DNA of 64,000 nt from Enterobacteriaceae bacterium. Its GTDB lineage: Bacteria > Pseudomonadota > Gammaproteobacteria > Enterobacterales > Enterobacteriaceae. The position numbers were made by a program, and so were the translations under genes. The stretch spans positions 62,001-126,000 of the forward strand of contig CABIZV010000001.1 of the NCBI GenBank assembly GCA_902363335.1. Direction: 5' to 3'. Positions 1 to 8,321 of the stretch are shown one piece after another. The notes under the pieces were generated by a model. It saw nothing but the letters and a program-made list of their open reading frames with translations, did not search any database and was not told the origin of the DNA. How positions within the stretch are numbered: the stretch's first letter is position 1; each line of letters starts with the position of its first letter.

Positions 1-1118
1 CTGAACATATTCAGGCCAATCAGAATCAGCGCCGGGGCAGTCGCTTCTTTTGGGATCATCAGCGCCACCGGGGTGAACAGCAGCATCAGCAGGAACATCA
101 CCGCCGCCGCCAGCGCGGTCAGACCGGTTTTGCCACCGGCTTCAGCGGCCGCTGAGGATTCAATCAGCGCGGTTGCCGCCGGGATACCTAACCATGGCCC
201 CACGGCTGCCGCAATCGAGTCGACCATAAAGGGACGATTGATATGCGGCATGTTGCCTTCTTCATCGAGCAGCCCGGCTTCGCCGCCGACCGCAAGGGTA
301 GTGCCCATGGTGGAGAAAAACTCAGAGGCAAAAAAGACAAACAGGAACGGCAAGAAGGCGATATTGAGCGCGCCCAGCATATCAATCTGACCGAGAACAG
401 GCGTCAGTGAATGCGGCAGGTCGATAAAGTGGGTCGGCAGCCGGGTGACGCCCGCTGGAATGCCGACCAGCGTGGCAAACAAAATCGCCCACAGGATGGC
501 CCCTGGAATACGGCGCGCCTGAAGGGCGATGGCGAGGAACAGGCCGCATAGCGCCACCAGTGCGCCAGGTGCCAGAAAATCACCCAGCATCAGCGAGTTG
601 GTTTTGGCATTCGCCAGCACCAGCCCGGCGTTACGAAAACCGAGAACCGCGACAAACAGGCCGATGGAGGCGGTGAGCCCCAGTTTTATTGACTGTGGCA
701 CCGAACGGGTAACCACTTCGCGTAGGCCAAATTTGGTCAGCAGGAAAAAGAGGATCCCAGACCAGCAGGCAATCCCCAGGCCAATCGGCCAGCCGATGTG
801 TTCGCTGCCCGCCAGCGTGACGCCGACCAGCACCGAACCGCCAATGCCCGGGCCTACGATAAACGGCAGGTTGGCGTAAAACGCCATCAGCAACGTGCCG
901 CCGACGAACACCAGAATCGTGCCGGTGGTCGCCGCACCTTTATCCATTCCACCAACGGCCAGCAGGCCCGGAATCACCACCAGAAGATAGGCGGCGGCAA
1001 GAAAGCCGGTGACGCCCGCCAGACATTCGGTGCGCAGCGAGCTGCCGCGAGAGTAGAGCGCAAAGCGCCGTTCCAGCCAGTTCCCGGAAGGGGTAGTTTG
1101 AAGGGTATTATCGGCCAT
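1..1118 (-). CDS. NCS2/AzgA family purine permease (5' part, cut by window edge)
   Basis: The reading frame on the minus strand begins with ATG at 1118, after a GGGAG ribosome site, and runs off the window start without a stop; about 372 residues are visible. The translation begins MADNTLQTTPSGNWLERRF and shows many hydrophobic segments with the Gly/Pro-rich stretches of nucleobase permeases (GPGIGGSVLVG near the fourth hydrophobic stretch, then SSAAAEAGGKTGLTAL). This is the AzgA branch of the NCS2 family, proton-driven inner-membrane importers of adenine, guanine or hypoxanthine. It lies just downstream of an adenine deaminase on the same strand, 18 bp apart, so adenine uptake is the likely role. 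The E. coli adeQ-ade pair has a comparable pairing. The exact substrate is inferred. Confidence 0.88.
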   Translation of the reverse strand, partial: MADNTLQTTPSGNWLERRFALYSRGSSLRTECLAGVTGFLAAAYLLVVIPGLLAVGGMDKGAATTGTILVFVGGTLLMAFYANLPFIVGPGIGGSVLVGVTLAGSEHIGWPIGLGIACWSGILFFLLTKFGLREVVTRSVPQSIKLGLTASIGLFVAVLGFRNAGLVLANAKTNSLMLGDFLAPGALVALCGLFLAIALQARRIPGAILWAILFATLVGIPAGVTRLPTHFIDLPHSLTPVLGQIDMLGALNIAFLPFLFVFFASEFFSTMGTTLAVGGEAGLLDEEGNMPHINRPFMVDSIAAAVGPWLGIPAATALIESSAAAEAGGKTGLTALAAAVMFLLMLLFTPVALMIPKEATAPALILIGLNMF

Positions 1119-1136
1119 TGTGTGGCGCTCCCATGA

Positions 1137-2918
1137 TTATTGTTGTGCTGTGTGTTGTGATGAAATGACCGGGTCGACAATTTGTCGCGTGGTGCCGTCG
1201 GTCAGCCCTAAATCGGTTAAATGCGGCCCGGCATTACAGGCAAGGCAAGTCCCTTCAATGGCCTTAAATACCCGGTATGGCGGTTCCCAGTCGGCAACTT
1301 CGGCGCTGAGATCGCGCAGGTTACGAAATGCGGCGGCAAGCTCCTCTGCGGGCTTATCGGAGAGCATTCCGGCAATCGGCATAGCGACATGGGCGAGAAT
1401 TTTTCCGTGCTGCGCGAGCGCCATGCCGCCGCCTGAGGCGATCAGTTGATTGGCGGCCAGCACCATGTCATCGGCATTGCGCCCCAGCACCACCAGATTG
1501 TGCGAGTCGTGCGAGTAGCTGGTCGCTATCGCGCCGCGCAGCTCGCCCCAGCCTTCCAGCAGCGCAATCTGAGGTTTGGCGTCGTGACGACCGTGGCGAT
1601 GTTTCACCCAAATCAGGCTGAAACCGGCAGGAATTTGTACGCGACCCTCGCGAATCTGCACGTCCACTTCCCCCCACTGGGTAAAGCGCGCGCCGCGTAT
1701 ATGGCGCAGACGGGCGCAGCCGTGCTGAATATCGCCCACCCGTAGGGCAAAATCCTCGGCGCAGAGGGGCTTCATGCGCAGGGTATCGCGAGGTGGCGTC
1801 ACCCCGTCGGCTGCGGCAAGCGGTGCCAGCAGTTTGCCATCGCGGGCAATTTGCTTACCGGCGACATAGACCGCACGTGCCTGAAGTTTGTCCAGTGAAT
1901 CAAAGGCCACCAGGTCGGCGCGTCGACCGGCGGCAATCAGCCCCAGATCGTTACGCTGCAAACGAATCGCGGCATTCAATGTGGCAAATCGCAGCACGTC
2001 GGTGGCAGGCAGTCCGTGCTCAATCAGCAGGTTGAGCAGGGCGATAATGCCGCCTTTTTCCAGCAGCATGTCCGGCGGCACGTCATCGGTGCAGACGGTG
2101 ATTTGCGAGGAGAGGTGCGGCAGCGTTTTCAGCGCCTTGACGATATCCGGCAGCAGGTAAGGGTGCGAACCGCGAATTTCCAGGGTCAGCCCGGCGCGCA
2201 GTTTTTCCAGCGCGTCGTCGGCGGAGGTCAGTTCATGATCGGAGGTCACGCCAGCGGCGAGATAGGCTTGCAGGTCAGCCCCGCTCAGACCACGGGCGTG
2301 GCCCTCAATCAGCTTGCCGCTGTTAAGCCCGGCCTGAACGATCTCCTGCATCCGGCAGCTACCGTGCAGCACGCCATGCATATCCATGACTTCTGCCACG
2401 CCACGCACTTCCGGCCAGCCGAGCATGGTTTCCATTTCAGCCCCGGCAAAATCGGCGCCGGACATTTCCAGTCCCGGCGTGGACGGTACGCTAGAGGGCG
2501 CGGCAACCATTACCTGCAACGGCAGATGGCGGCTGGCTTCAACGGCGTAACGCACGCCTGCCACGCCCAGCACATTTGCCAGTTCATGCGGATCCCAGAA
2601 AACGGCGGTGGTGCCCTGCGCCAGGACGATTTCGGCGTAGCGCTCCGGCGGAAGATGGGAGCTTTCGAGGTGAACGTGAGTGTCCATCAGTCCTGGCGTG
2701 AGAAACACGCCCGGCAGAGAATGGTGCTCGAGCGCATCCTGGCGGCTACCGCGCGGGTGCACGCTGGCAATCATATCGCCGACGATACCGACGTCGGCAT
2801 CACGGATTTCACCGGTTGCCATATCCACGATATGGGCGTCGGTCAGCAGAAGATCGAACGGGACTTCACCGCGTGCGGCCTGGACGGCACGACGGCGGTT
2901 TTCAGCATTGCTGGACAT
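1137..2918 (-). CDS. ade: adenine deaminase
   Basis: This 593-residue protein of the amidohydrolase superfamily converts adenine to hypoxanthine and ammonia in purine salvage or catabolism. The metal-binding HxH motif is at residues 81-83 (DTHVHLESS). It is followed by the family segments DPHELANVLG, GHARGLSG, TSDHELTS and TDDVPP, and by the C-terminal adenine-deaminase signatures SHDSHNLVV, GGGMAL and MPIAGMLS. The length matches the family (E. coli Ade 588), but the N-terminal half differs clearly from E. coli Ade, so it may be a separate enterobacterial lineage. It precedes the purine permease by 18 bp in a probable two-gene operon and is divergent from a LysR regulator. The family call is firm; adenine as substrate is inferred from family and context. 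Confidence 0.9.
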   Translation of the reverse strand: MSSNAENRRRAVQAARGEVPFDLLLTDAHIVDMATGEIRDADVGIVGDMIASVHPRGSRQDALEHHSLPGVFLTPGLMDTHVHLESSHLPPERYAEIVLAQGTTAVFWDPHELANVLGVAGVRYAVEASRHLPLQVMVAAPSSVPSTPGLEMSGADFAGAEMETMLGWPEVRGVAEVMDMHGVLHGSCRMQEIVQAGLNSGKLIEGHARGLSGADLQAYLAAGVTSDHELTSADDALEKLRAGLTLEIRGSHPYLLPDIVKALKTLPHLSSQITVCTDDVPPDMLLEKGGIIALLNLLIEHGLPATDVLRFATLNAAIRLQRNDLGLIAAGRRADLVAFDSLDKLQARAVYVAGKQIARDGKLLAPLAAADGVTPPRDTLRMKPLCAEDFALRVGDIQHGCARLRHIRGARFTQWGEVDVQIREGRVQIPAGFSLIWVKHRHGRHDAKPQIALLEGWGELRGAIATSYSHDSHNLVVLGRNADDMVLAANQLIASGGGMALAQHGKILAHVAMPIAGMLSDKPAEELAAAFRNLRDLSAEVADWEPPYRVFKAIEGTCLACNAGPHLTDLGLTDGTTRQIVDPVISSQHTAQQ

Positions 2919-2988
2919 AACAACTCCGGCACAGGGATAATGTGCGCTACTTTAGGGGCAGAGCAAACGGTTGCCCAGATGAAAAAAC

Positions 2989-3024
2989 TTATCACCTGAT
3001 AACTTCGGCTTATTCTGGGTGATA
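2989..3024. promoter_or_regulatory. putative LysR operator between ade and the regulator
   Basis: The 125-bp divergent space holds a perfect palindrome TTATCACCTGATAA at 2989-3002. A second inverted pair, TATCACC (2990-2996) and GGTGATA (3018-3024), is separated by 21 bp. Dyads of this kind between a LysR gene and its divergent target are typical binding sites. The binding itself is inferred. Confidence 0.4.
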
Positions 3025-3043
3025 GGCATGAGTGAAGCCCACT

Positions 3044-3970
3044 ATGACTGAACCCTGGCAGCGATTGCCCGCGCTCTCGCTAAAACAATTACAGTATTTT
3101 GTCACGCTCGCGCAGCTACGTCACTTTACCGACACCGCCAATCGGCTGGCGATTAGCCAACCGGCGCTGAGCAGCGCACTGCGACAAATTGAAACGGTGA
3201 TTGGCGGCAAGCTGGTCAACCGTACCGCCTCGGCAGTGACGCTAACCGAACTGGGAGCGGCTATTTTGCCGCACGCTCAGCGGGTACTGAGCGTGGCACA
3301 AATGGCGTTTAGCGATATTCAGCAAATGGTGCAGGCGGGGGGAGACGGTACGGTGCGGATCGGGCTGATACCCTCGGTCAGCTCACTTCTGTTCCCCTTG
3401 CTGCCCAACACGCTGGCACAGGCCTTCCCACGCCTGCGCGTCGAGTTTCACGACCGCACCAACGATGCGCTGGCGCGCGATCTGCAAAGCGGGCAGATTG
3501 ATTTTGGCGTCGGGGCCATCGACAGCTCGCTGCCGGAAGAACTCCAGCTTTTCCCACTGCGTGAAGACCCGCTGGTGGCGGTGCTACACGTTGATGACCC
3601 GTTAGGCAGGCAACCGCATTTACCCTGGAAGACGCTTGCCGGTAGGGATATCGCGATGTTCTCGAAAGGGAACATTCAGCGTCTGGTCGGGGCGCTGGTG
3701 GAAAGCCAGCGGTTGACGCTCAATGCGCGCTATCAGGTCGATTATGTTGAAACCCTCTACGGGCTGGTGCGCTCGCGGTTAGCCGTTGGGATATTGCCGC
3801 AGCTTTATACCACGCATTTGCAGGATTCGGTTTTACACGTCGCCCAGCTGCAGCAGCCCGCGCTTACCCGTACCGTCGCACTGATGCGCGGCCCTCAGGC
3901 GCTGCCGCCAATGATTGAGGCATGCTTTACGTTGCTGCTTAAGCAGTTAAGAGATGCGGAAGAGCGTTAA
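3044..3970 (+). CDS. LysR-type transcriptional regulator
   Basis: The protein has 308 residues from ATG 3044; a GTG at 3032 would add four residues (MKPT). The N-terminal winged helix-turn-helix is clear: LKQLQYFVTLAQLRHFTDTA, then ISQPALSSALRQIE and VNRT. The LysR substrate-binding fold follows (VRIGLIPSVSSLLFPLLP, DFGVGAID, LVAVLHVDDPL). It is transcribed away from ade and the purine permease over a dyad-containing spacer, so it most likely controls those genes and itself. The ligand is not evident; a purine is a guess from context. The CDS ends just before a bidirectional terminator hairpin. Confidence 0.9.
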   Translation: MTEPWQRLPALSLKQLQYFVTLAQLRHFTDTANRLAISQPALSSALRQIETVIGGKLVNRTASAVTLTELGAAILPHAQRVLSVAQMAFSDIQQMVQAGGDGTVRIGLIPSVSSLLFPLLPNTLAQAFPRLRVEFHDRTNDALARDLQSGQIDFGVGAIDSSLPEELQLFPLREDPLVAVLHVDDPLGRQPHLPWKTLAGRDIAMFSKGNIQRLVGALVESQRLTLNARYQVDYVETLYGLVRSRLAVGILPQLYTTHLQDSVLHVAQLQQPALTRTVALMRGPQALPPMIEACFTLLLKQLRDAEER

Positions 3971-3975
3971 CGAAA

Positions 3976-3996
3976 AAGGAGGCGAAATGCCTCCTT
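3976..3996. terminator. bidirectional terminator between the LysR gene and lipoprotein gene
   Basis: A perfect 8-bp hairpin (AAGGAGGC, loop GAAAT, GCCTCCTT) lies between two convergent genes. It is preceded by an A run that serves as a U tract on the minus strand. Confidence 0.75.
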
Positions 3997-4008
3997 ATCG
4001 TAAGCGTT

Positions 4009-4479
4009 TTATTTCTGCGTCACGGTCAACATGCCGTGATCGCGGCCATGGGTTTTATTCCATGACGCACTTTCAATACCCTCGGCATTCATGCTGACGG
4101 AGATAATAAAGCCGGCGCCACGGATCTCGTAGAAATTGGCGTTGACGCGTTTAACGGTGGCTTTTTTACCGTTGATCGTGGCGGCAAAGAAACCGTTCGA
4201 CAGCGTCGCTTTCAGGACATTTGAAGACAATGTCGCTTCACGCATCGGATCGGAAACATGCGCCGCCTGAGCGTGCTGCGTCGCGTTCGCGGCATTAGCG
4301 TAGGCCGCCGCAAGAGAAGCATTATTTATCCCCTGTTGCCGGTTTTGCTCGGATAAATAGCATGTGTCTTTAGAAATACCTTGTGCTTCACATGCTGCCA
4401 TACGCTGTGCGGGAGAAGTACAGCCAGCAAGGAATACTGCGCTGACCACCCCTGCAAACACCATCCATTTTGCTTTCAT
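4009..4479 (-). CDS. small outer-envelope lipoprotein of unknown function
   Basis: This 156-residue protein has a lipoprotein signal peptide: MKAK, a hydrophobic stretch, then lipobox LAGC with the lipidated cysteine at residue 20. The residue after it is Thr, so outer-membrane sorting is expected. The mature part is rich in Ala, Asn and Gln, with two further cysteines (MAACEAQGISKDTC) and a C-terminal region with an alternating beta-like pattern. The start has a good ribosome site (AAGG about 7 nt upstream). It lies 15 bp after a small membrane protein gene on the same strand, suggesting co-transcription. I do not recognise a named family. Confidence 0.75.
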   Translation of the reverse strand: MKAKWMVFAGVVSAVFLAGCTSPAQRMAACEAQGISKDTCYLSEQNRQQGINNASLAAAYANAANATQHAQAAHVSDPMREATLSSNVLKATLSNGFFAATINGKKATVKRVNANFYEIRGAGFIISVSMNAEGIESASWNKTHGRDHGMLTVTQK

Positions 4480-4494
4480 TATTAACCTTATTTA

Positions 4495-4701
4495 TTACCA
4501 AAATTGTTCATGATCAACAGATATAGGCTTATTAGTGCTTACTGGTAAAAAAGATGACGACTTTATATCACCGTGGAATGTCTCATGGTAACAATCCTCG
4601 GTTGTTATAGTTATGATACTGTTATAGACCATAACGCTAAAAACGCCCGTCGCAACCAGTGCAATTGAAATAACTGCATAAGCAATAATGAGTTTTATCA
4701 T
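4495..4701 (-). CDS. small single-pass membrane protein, unknown
   Basis: This 68-residue protein has one strong transmembrane helix at about residues 3-28 (IIAYAVISIALVATGVFSVMV), followed by a polar tail with Cys, His and Thr (TTEDCYHETFHG). The ribosome site is weak. It lies directly upstream of the lipoprotein gene and seems to form a two-gene unit with it. The codon use and AT content resemble the adjacent adhesin region. No family is recognised, and the small size leaves some doubt that it is translated. Confidence 0.5.
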   Translation of the reverse strand: MIKLIIAYAVISIALVATGVFSVMVYNSIITITTEDCYHETFHGDIKSSSFLPVSTNKPISVDHEQFW

Positions 4702-5041
4702 TGGCTATCTATCAGCTCTGCAAACTTTTATGTTTGCTTTTTATAAAGCAATGCAACTATCAGGCAAGTCGACGATGTTAATATTGATTTGGATCATGCG
4801 CCCAAATAATTATCATAATCATATTGTCTGAATGATACGGATTAGTCTTATTGAAATTATACCGTTAAAAAACGGGGTTAATGCTTCCAGTATATTTTCT
4901 TTGCCAATTAGTGAGTCAGCTAAGAATTCTTTCAAGTGAAGGCGTTGTCCGCAATTTTATTTTATACAGTTACTGTTAATTAATATTTAAAAATTTCATA
5001 GGCTTTGATTCAGAAATACTCAGCGACAGCGCAAAAACACC
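4702..5041. other. AT-rich intergenic region without a recognised gene
   Basis: This spacer lies between the 3' end of the YadA-like gene and the small membrane protein gene. It is AT-rich. A TATAAT hexamer on the minus strand (4861-4856) could be the -10 box for the 68-residue membrane protein; no good -35 is visible. No RNA gene or coding region is apparent. Confidence 0.5.
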
Positions 5042-6016
5042 TTACCAGCCGAAGGAGGCAGAGGCTGCGACAATCTCATCGCCATTAGACGTTCCTGATG
5101 CTGACATGGTTGCTGCAACATTCTCTGAGAATTTGTGGCGGTAACCCATGGCATAACCTTGTGCATCTTTAAAATTCGCAGCACCGACTGCGACCGCGTT
5201 ATCGGTATCAACATAGTGCAGGCCAGCAATGGCGCCGACACCGGCAATACCTGCGCGATATTCTTTACGGTCTTCGTTTTGCTGATGCTCAACTGACGAA
5301 AAGCGCGCGTTATTCTGATTCTCCAGATTGGTAATGCGTGATTCGTGGTGTGTTAACTGGGTTGAATTGCGCGCGGCCTGCGTTTGCACGCTTTCGACAG
5401 CCTTATCCTGACGCGCCTGATCGGCCTGGAACGCGGTAGTGTCAACCTTCGATGACAGAGCTTTCTGGTTCTTGCCGATGTTAAGGGTGTTATGGCTAAT
5501 TAACTGAGCATTCGCGTCTGCTTTGGTGTCTGCATTGTTGGCCGTGGTGGTCGCGGTATCGGCTGTCGCCTGTGCGTGGTCGGCCTTCACCTCAACGAAA
5601 TCCGCTTTGCCTTGTGCCGTAATCGCCCTGTTTTTCGCATCGTCAGCCTTGAGGCCAGAAAGTAATGCCTCTGATTTGATTTGATCGGCTTTTTTATCTA
5701 AGGCAATAATACTCGCACCATTTTTAGCTACACCAGATAATGCGGCAGAGCTTTTATTATCTGCGTGCGTGATTGCGCTATCACGAGATAAGTTACTCAT
5801 TTTCAAATTGTGAATTTCAGTGCTTTGATTAGCGCGAGCACTGTCTAGATCTTGAATTTGAAGAAATGTTTGATTAAATACGCTCTCAACATCCCAGCCG
5901 CTGGAAAGTTTTACATCTTTTGCATCGACGTCGGCGGCCTGACTGACATTAATAAAACCAGATAAAACAGTACCAAACACCAGAGTTGTTACCATAAATT
6001 TATTTAAGGAGTGCAT
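5042..6016 (-). CDS. short YadA-like trimeric autotransporter (stalk and anchor only)
   Basis: This 324-residue protein starts with a signal peptide (about residues 1-28, ending SQAADV). A long Ala/Asp/Lys/Gln-rich region follows with coiled-coil character (residues about 45-255; DKKADQIKSEALLSGLKADDAKN is typical). The final 70 residues are the YadA membrane anchor: GIAGVGAIAGLHYV, VGAANFKDAQGYAMGYRHKF, ending in the aromatic FGW. Three chains form one beta-barrel in the outer membrane. There is no YadA head repeat, so it is far shorter than typical adhesins. It could be a compact adhesin or a surface stalk with another role. The AT-rich surroundings suggest transfer and H-NS control. Confidence 0.85.
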   Translation of the reverse strand: MHSLNKFMVTTLVFGTVLSGFINVSQAADVDAKDVKLSSGWDVESVFNQTFLQIQDLDSARANQSTEIHNLKMSNLSRDSAITHADNKSSAALSGVAKNGASIIALDKKADQIKSEALLSGLKADDAKNRAITAQGKADFVEVKADHAQATADTATTTANNADTKADANAQLISHNTLNIGKNQKALSSKVDTTAFQADQARQDKAVESVQTQAARNSTQLTHHESRITNLENQNNARFSSVEHQQNEDRKEYRAGIAGVGAIAGLHYVDTDNAVAVGAANFKDAQGYAMGYRHKFSENVAATMSASGTSNGDEIVAASASFGW

Positions 6017-6202
6017 TCTCGATTCTCAATTCTAATTAAATATTAATAAAATCGCTGTTATTAATTAACAATTCTCAATGCGTGATTCTTGTTCAGGCAC
6101 GCTTTTCCTCCGTTGGCATGGATTATGTCAACAGAAGAAGATTTATGAAAAAGGGCAATAAAATAACGGCGATGAACTATCCAGTAATGTTAGTATTTAA
6201 AC

Positions 6203-6218
6203 TTTGATCGGGATCACA
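6203..6218. promoter_or_regulatory. putative CRP site upstream of the YadA-like gene
   Basis: TTTGA-N6-TCACA matches the CRP consensus TGTGA-N6-TCACA in nine of ten conserved positions with correct spacing. It lies about 190 bp upstream of the adhesin start. It is a prediction from sequence only. Confidence 0.35.
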
Positions 6219-6492
6219 TTAAGCACGAATCGTTAAAGTGGTTTGATGTAAAATTATTGTGATTAAATTCAGTATAAACATGCACTTACGAATGAAGGTG
6301 CACTTTCCTCCTGATAAGTGACTGAATGTAAAACAATAATAGTAGTGGTGATTTAATTATCCTTTTCTCAGTCCGTAATCGTCATTTTTTACCAGACTCC
6401 GCGTATTGTGTGCGACCCCCTCTTTCACGGAGAGCTCGGCACTAAAGATTCCGCGCTTGTTTCTCCCGCTCCCCGCTGGCATTATTCCTGAC

Positions 6493-6516
6493 GGCGATTA
6501 ACAACGGTTAATCGCC
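6493..6516 (+). other. perfect 10-bp hairpin upstream of the TPP riboswitch
   Basis: GGCGATTAAC and GTTAATCGCC are separated by AACG. No T tract follows, so a simple intrinsic terminator is unlikely. It may be a dyad operator or an extra leader stem. Confidence 0.4.
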
Positions 6517-6537
6517 ATGAGTAAACTCTTATTGAAA

Positions 6538-6617
6538 TGACTCGGGGTGCCCTTCCTTGTGAAGGCTGAGAAATACCCGTACCACCTGATCTGGATAATG
6601 CCAGCGTAGGGAAGTCA
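6538..6617 (+). promoter_or_regulatory. TPP riboswitch (THI element)
   Basis: The conserved aptamer segments appear in order: CTCGGGGTGCCC, CTGAGAAATACCC, ACCTGATCTGGATAATGCC and AGCGTAGGGAA. It ends about 45 nt before the thiM start. This class binds thiamine pyrophosphate and represses the downstream genes; in enteric bacteria the thiM element acts mainly on translation initiation. Confidence 0.95.
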
Positions 6618-6662
6618 AAGGCCGACGGGTCTTGCTTCTTCGCGTTATGGCAGGAGCAAACC

Positions 6663-7448
6663 ATGCAACCCAACCTGCTAAACCCGGTGCAGCGTATGCG
6701 CACCGTACATCTCCTCAATCAACATTCCCCGCTTGTTCACTGTATGACTAACGACGTCGTACAGACCTTCACGGCTAACGTTTTGCTGGCGCTTGGCGCA
6801 TCGCCTGCGATGGTTATCGACGCTGGTGAAGCCGCACAGTTTTCTGCTATTGCCAATGCGCTGTTAATTAACGTGGGCACGCTAACCGTGCCGCGCGCGC
6901 AGGCGATGCGGGCAGCGGTGGAGAGCGCTAACCGTGCTGATACGCCATGGACGCTTGATCCGGTCGCCGTGGGCGCCTTAACGCTGCGCCACGAATTCTG
7001 CCGCGACTTACTGGCGCTTCACCCGGCAGCCATTCGTGGCAATGCCTCTGAGATTATGGCGCTGGCGGGCGTCAGCGCCGGTGGACGCGGTGTCGATACA
7101 ACCGATACCGCCGCAGAAGCTCTTCCGGCGGCGGAATTGCTGGCGCGGGAGAGCGGGGCGATTGTGGCGGTCACCGGTGAGGTGGATTACATCACCGATG
7201 GACAACGCACGCTGGCGGTAGAGGGCGGCGATCCGCTGATGACACGGGTGGTTGGCACCGGCTGTGCGTTGTCGGCCGTTGTGGCGGCAAGCTGTGCCTT
7301 GCCGGGCGATCGTCTGGAGCATGTCGCCGCGGCCTGTGCGCTGATGAAATTGGCCGGGCAACGGGCCGCCTGCGGTCGCGGGCCGGGAAGTTTTGTTCCT
7401 GCGTTCCTTGATGCGTTGTACGCGATGAAAGCAGAGGTGAACGTATGA
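6663..7448 (+). CDS. thiM: hydroxyethylthiazole kinase
   Basis: The protein has 261 residues (E. coli ThiM 262). It phosphorylates 4-methyl-5-(2-hydroxyethyl)thiazole to its phosphate, salvaging the thiazole half of thiamine. Visible family segments are SPLVHCMTNDVVQ near residue 21, ALGASPAMV, VAVTGEVDYIT, and the nucleotide-binding VGTGCALSAVVAA near the C-terminus. A GGAG ribosome site precedes ATG 6663. It is the first gene after the TPP riboswitch, and its end overlaps thiD by 4 bp (ATGA), so the two are translated together. Confidence 0.96.
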   Translation: MQPNLLNPVQRMRTVHLLNQHSPLVHCMTNDVVQTFTANVLLALGASPAMVIDAGEAAQFSAIANALLINVGTLTVPRAQAMRAAVESANRADTPWTLDPVAVGALTLRHEFCRDLLALHPAAIRGNASEIMALAGVSAGGRGVDTTDTAAEALPAAELLARESGAIVAVTGEVDYITDGQRTLAVEGGDPLMTRVVGTGCALSAVVAASCALPGDRLEHVAAACALMKLAGQRAACGRGPGSFVPAFLDALYAMKAEVNV

Positions 7449-8245
7449 AACGTATCAACGCATTGACCATCGCCGGAACCGACCCAAGCGGCGGGGCGGG
7501 CATTCAGGCCGACCTGAAAACCTTCTCTGCGCTGGGCGCCTATGGTTGTTCGGTGGTAACCGCGCTGGTGGCGCAAAACACACGCGGCGTGCAGTCAGTT
7601 TATCGCATAGAGCCTGATTTTGTTGCCGCCCAACTGGATTCGGTATTTAGCGATGTGCGTATTGATACCACCAAAATCGGTATGCTGGCGGAGACCGATA
7701 TTGTTGAAGCGGTGGCTGAACGCCTTAAGCGCTATCGTATTCAAAACGTGGTACTGGACACGGTGATGCTGGCAAAAAGCGGCGACCCACTACTCTCATC
7801 GGCGGCGGTGGAGACGCTGCGGCAACAGCTATTGCCGCACGTGTCATTGATTACGCCTAATCTGCCGGAAGCCGCGGCGCTGCTGGATACGTCACACGCG
7901 CGCAATGAACGTGAAATGCTTCAGCAGGGGCGAGCGCTGCGGGCGCTGGGCTGTGAAGCGGTATTAATGAAGGGCGGGCACCTCGACGATAGCGAAAGCC
8001 CGGACTGGCTGTTTACCGCTGACGGTGAAATTCGCTTCACCGCGCCGCGTGTCGCCACCAAAAATACCCACGGCACCGGCTGTACGCTTTCGGCGGCGCT
8101 GGCGGCCTTAAGACCACGGTATCAGAACTGGCAGGAGACCGTACCGGTCGCCAAAGATTGGCTTTCCAGAGCGCTAGCTCAGGCCGACTCGCTGGAGGTT
8201 GGGGAAGGTATTGGCCCGGTACATCATTTCCATGAATGGTGGTAA
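7445..8245 (+). CDS. thiD: bifunctional HMP kinase / HMP-phosphate kinase
   Basis: The protein has 266 residues, as in E. coli. It phosphorylates 4-amino-5-hydroxymethyl-2-methylpyrimidine twice, giving the pyrophosphate used for thiamine phosphate synthesis. The ribokinase-like fold is shown by TIAGTDPSGGAGIQADLK at the N-terminus and by THGTGCTLSAALAAL near the C-terminus, where the anion hole and catalytic residue lie. The start overlaps the thiM stop. A hairpin overlaps its own stop codon and probably ends the thiMD transcript. Confidence 0.96.
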   Translation: MKRINALTIAGTDPSGGAGIQADLKTFSALGAYGCSVVTALVAQNTRGVQSVYRIEPDFVAAQLDSVFSDVRIDTTKIGMLAETDIVEAVAERLKRYRIQNVVLDTVMLAKSGDPLLSSAAVETLRQQLLPHVSLITPNLPEAAALLDTSHARNEREMLQQGRALRALGCEAVLMKGGHLDDSESPDWLFTADGEIRFTAPRVATKNTHGTGCTLSAALAALRPRYQNWQETVPVAKDWLSRALAQADSLEVGEGIGPVHHFHEWW

Positions 8246-8267
8246 CTGGCACGGATGCGTGCCAGTT
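8244..8267 (+). terminator. hairpin at the end of thiMD
   Basis: A perfect 9-bp stem, AACTGGCAC and GTGCCAGTT with a 6-nt loop, begins within the thiD stop codon. It has no strong U tract, so it may act with Rho or as an RNA-stabilising end. Confidence 0.5.
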
Positions 8268-8321
8268 GGCTGTGCTTAAAATCAGCCAAAAGTTGGACAT
8301 TCAGTGTCCCCGGTACCAGGC

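Larger units (their letters stand above)
6017..6537. other. AT-rich leader region between the YadA-like gene and the TPP riboswitch
   Basis: About 520 bp without a convincing gene. It contains a CRP-like site (6203-6218) and a perfect hairpin (6493-6516). The part next to the adhesin is very AT-rich; base composition becomes ordinary after about 6380, towards thiM. The promoters for the two divergent units must lie here. Confidence 0.6.

Noticed and set aside
2016..2999. 327-codon open frame on the plus strand opposite ade
   Set aside because: It is fully antisense to a well-supported adenine deaminase, has no family features, and reflects the high GC of the coding strand.
4861..4877. Small hairpin CCGTT-AAAA-AACGG as a terminator
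   Set aside because: Only five base pairs and overlapping a -10-like box; more likely part of a promoter.
6145..6207. 20-codon frame in the AT-rich region before the riboswitch
   Set aside because: The ribosome site is weak (purine run only) and the peptide shows no recognisable character; chance is likely in AT-rich DNA.
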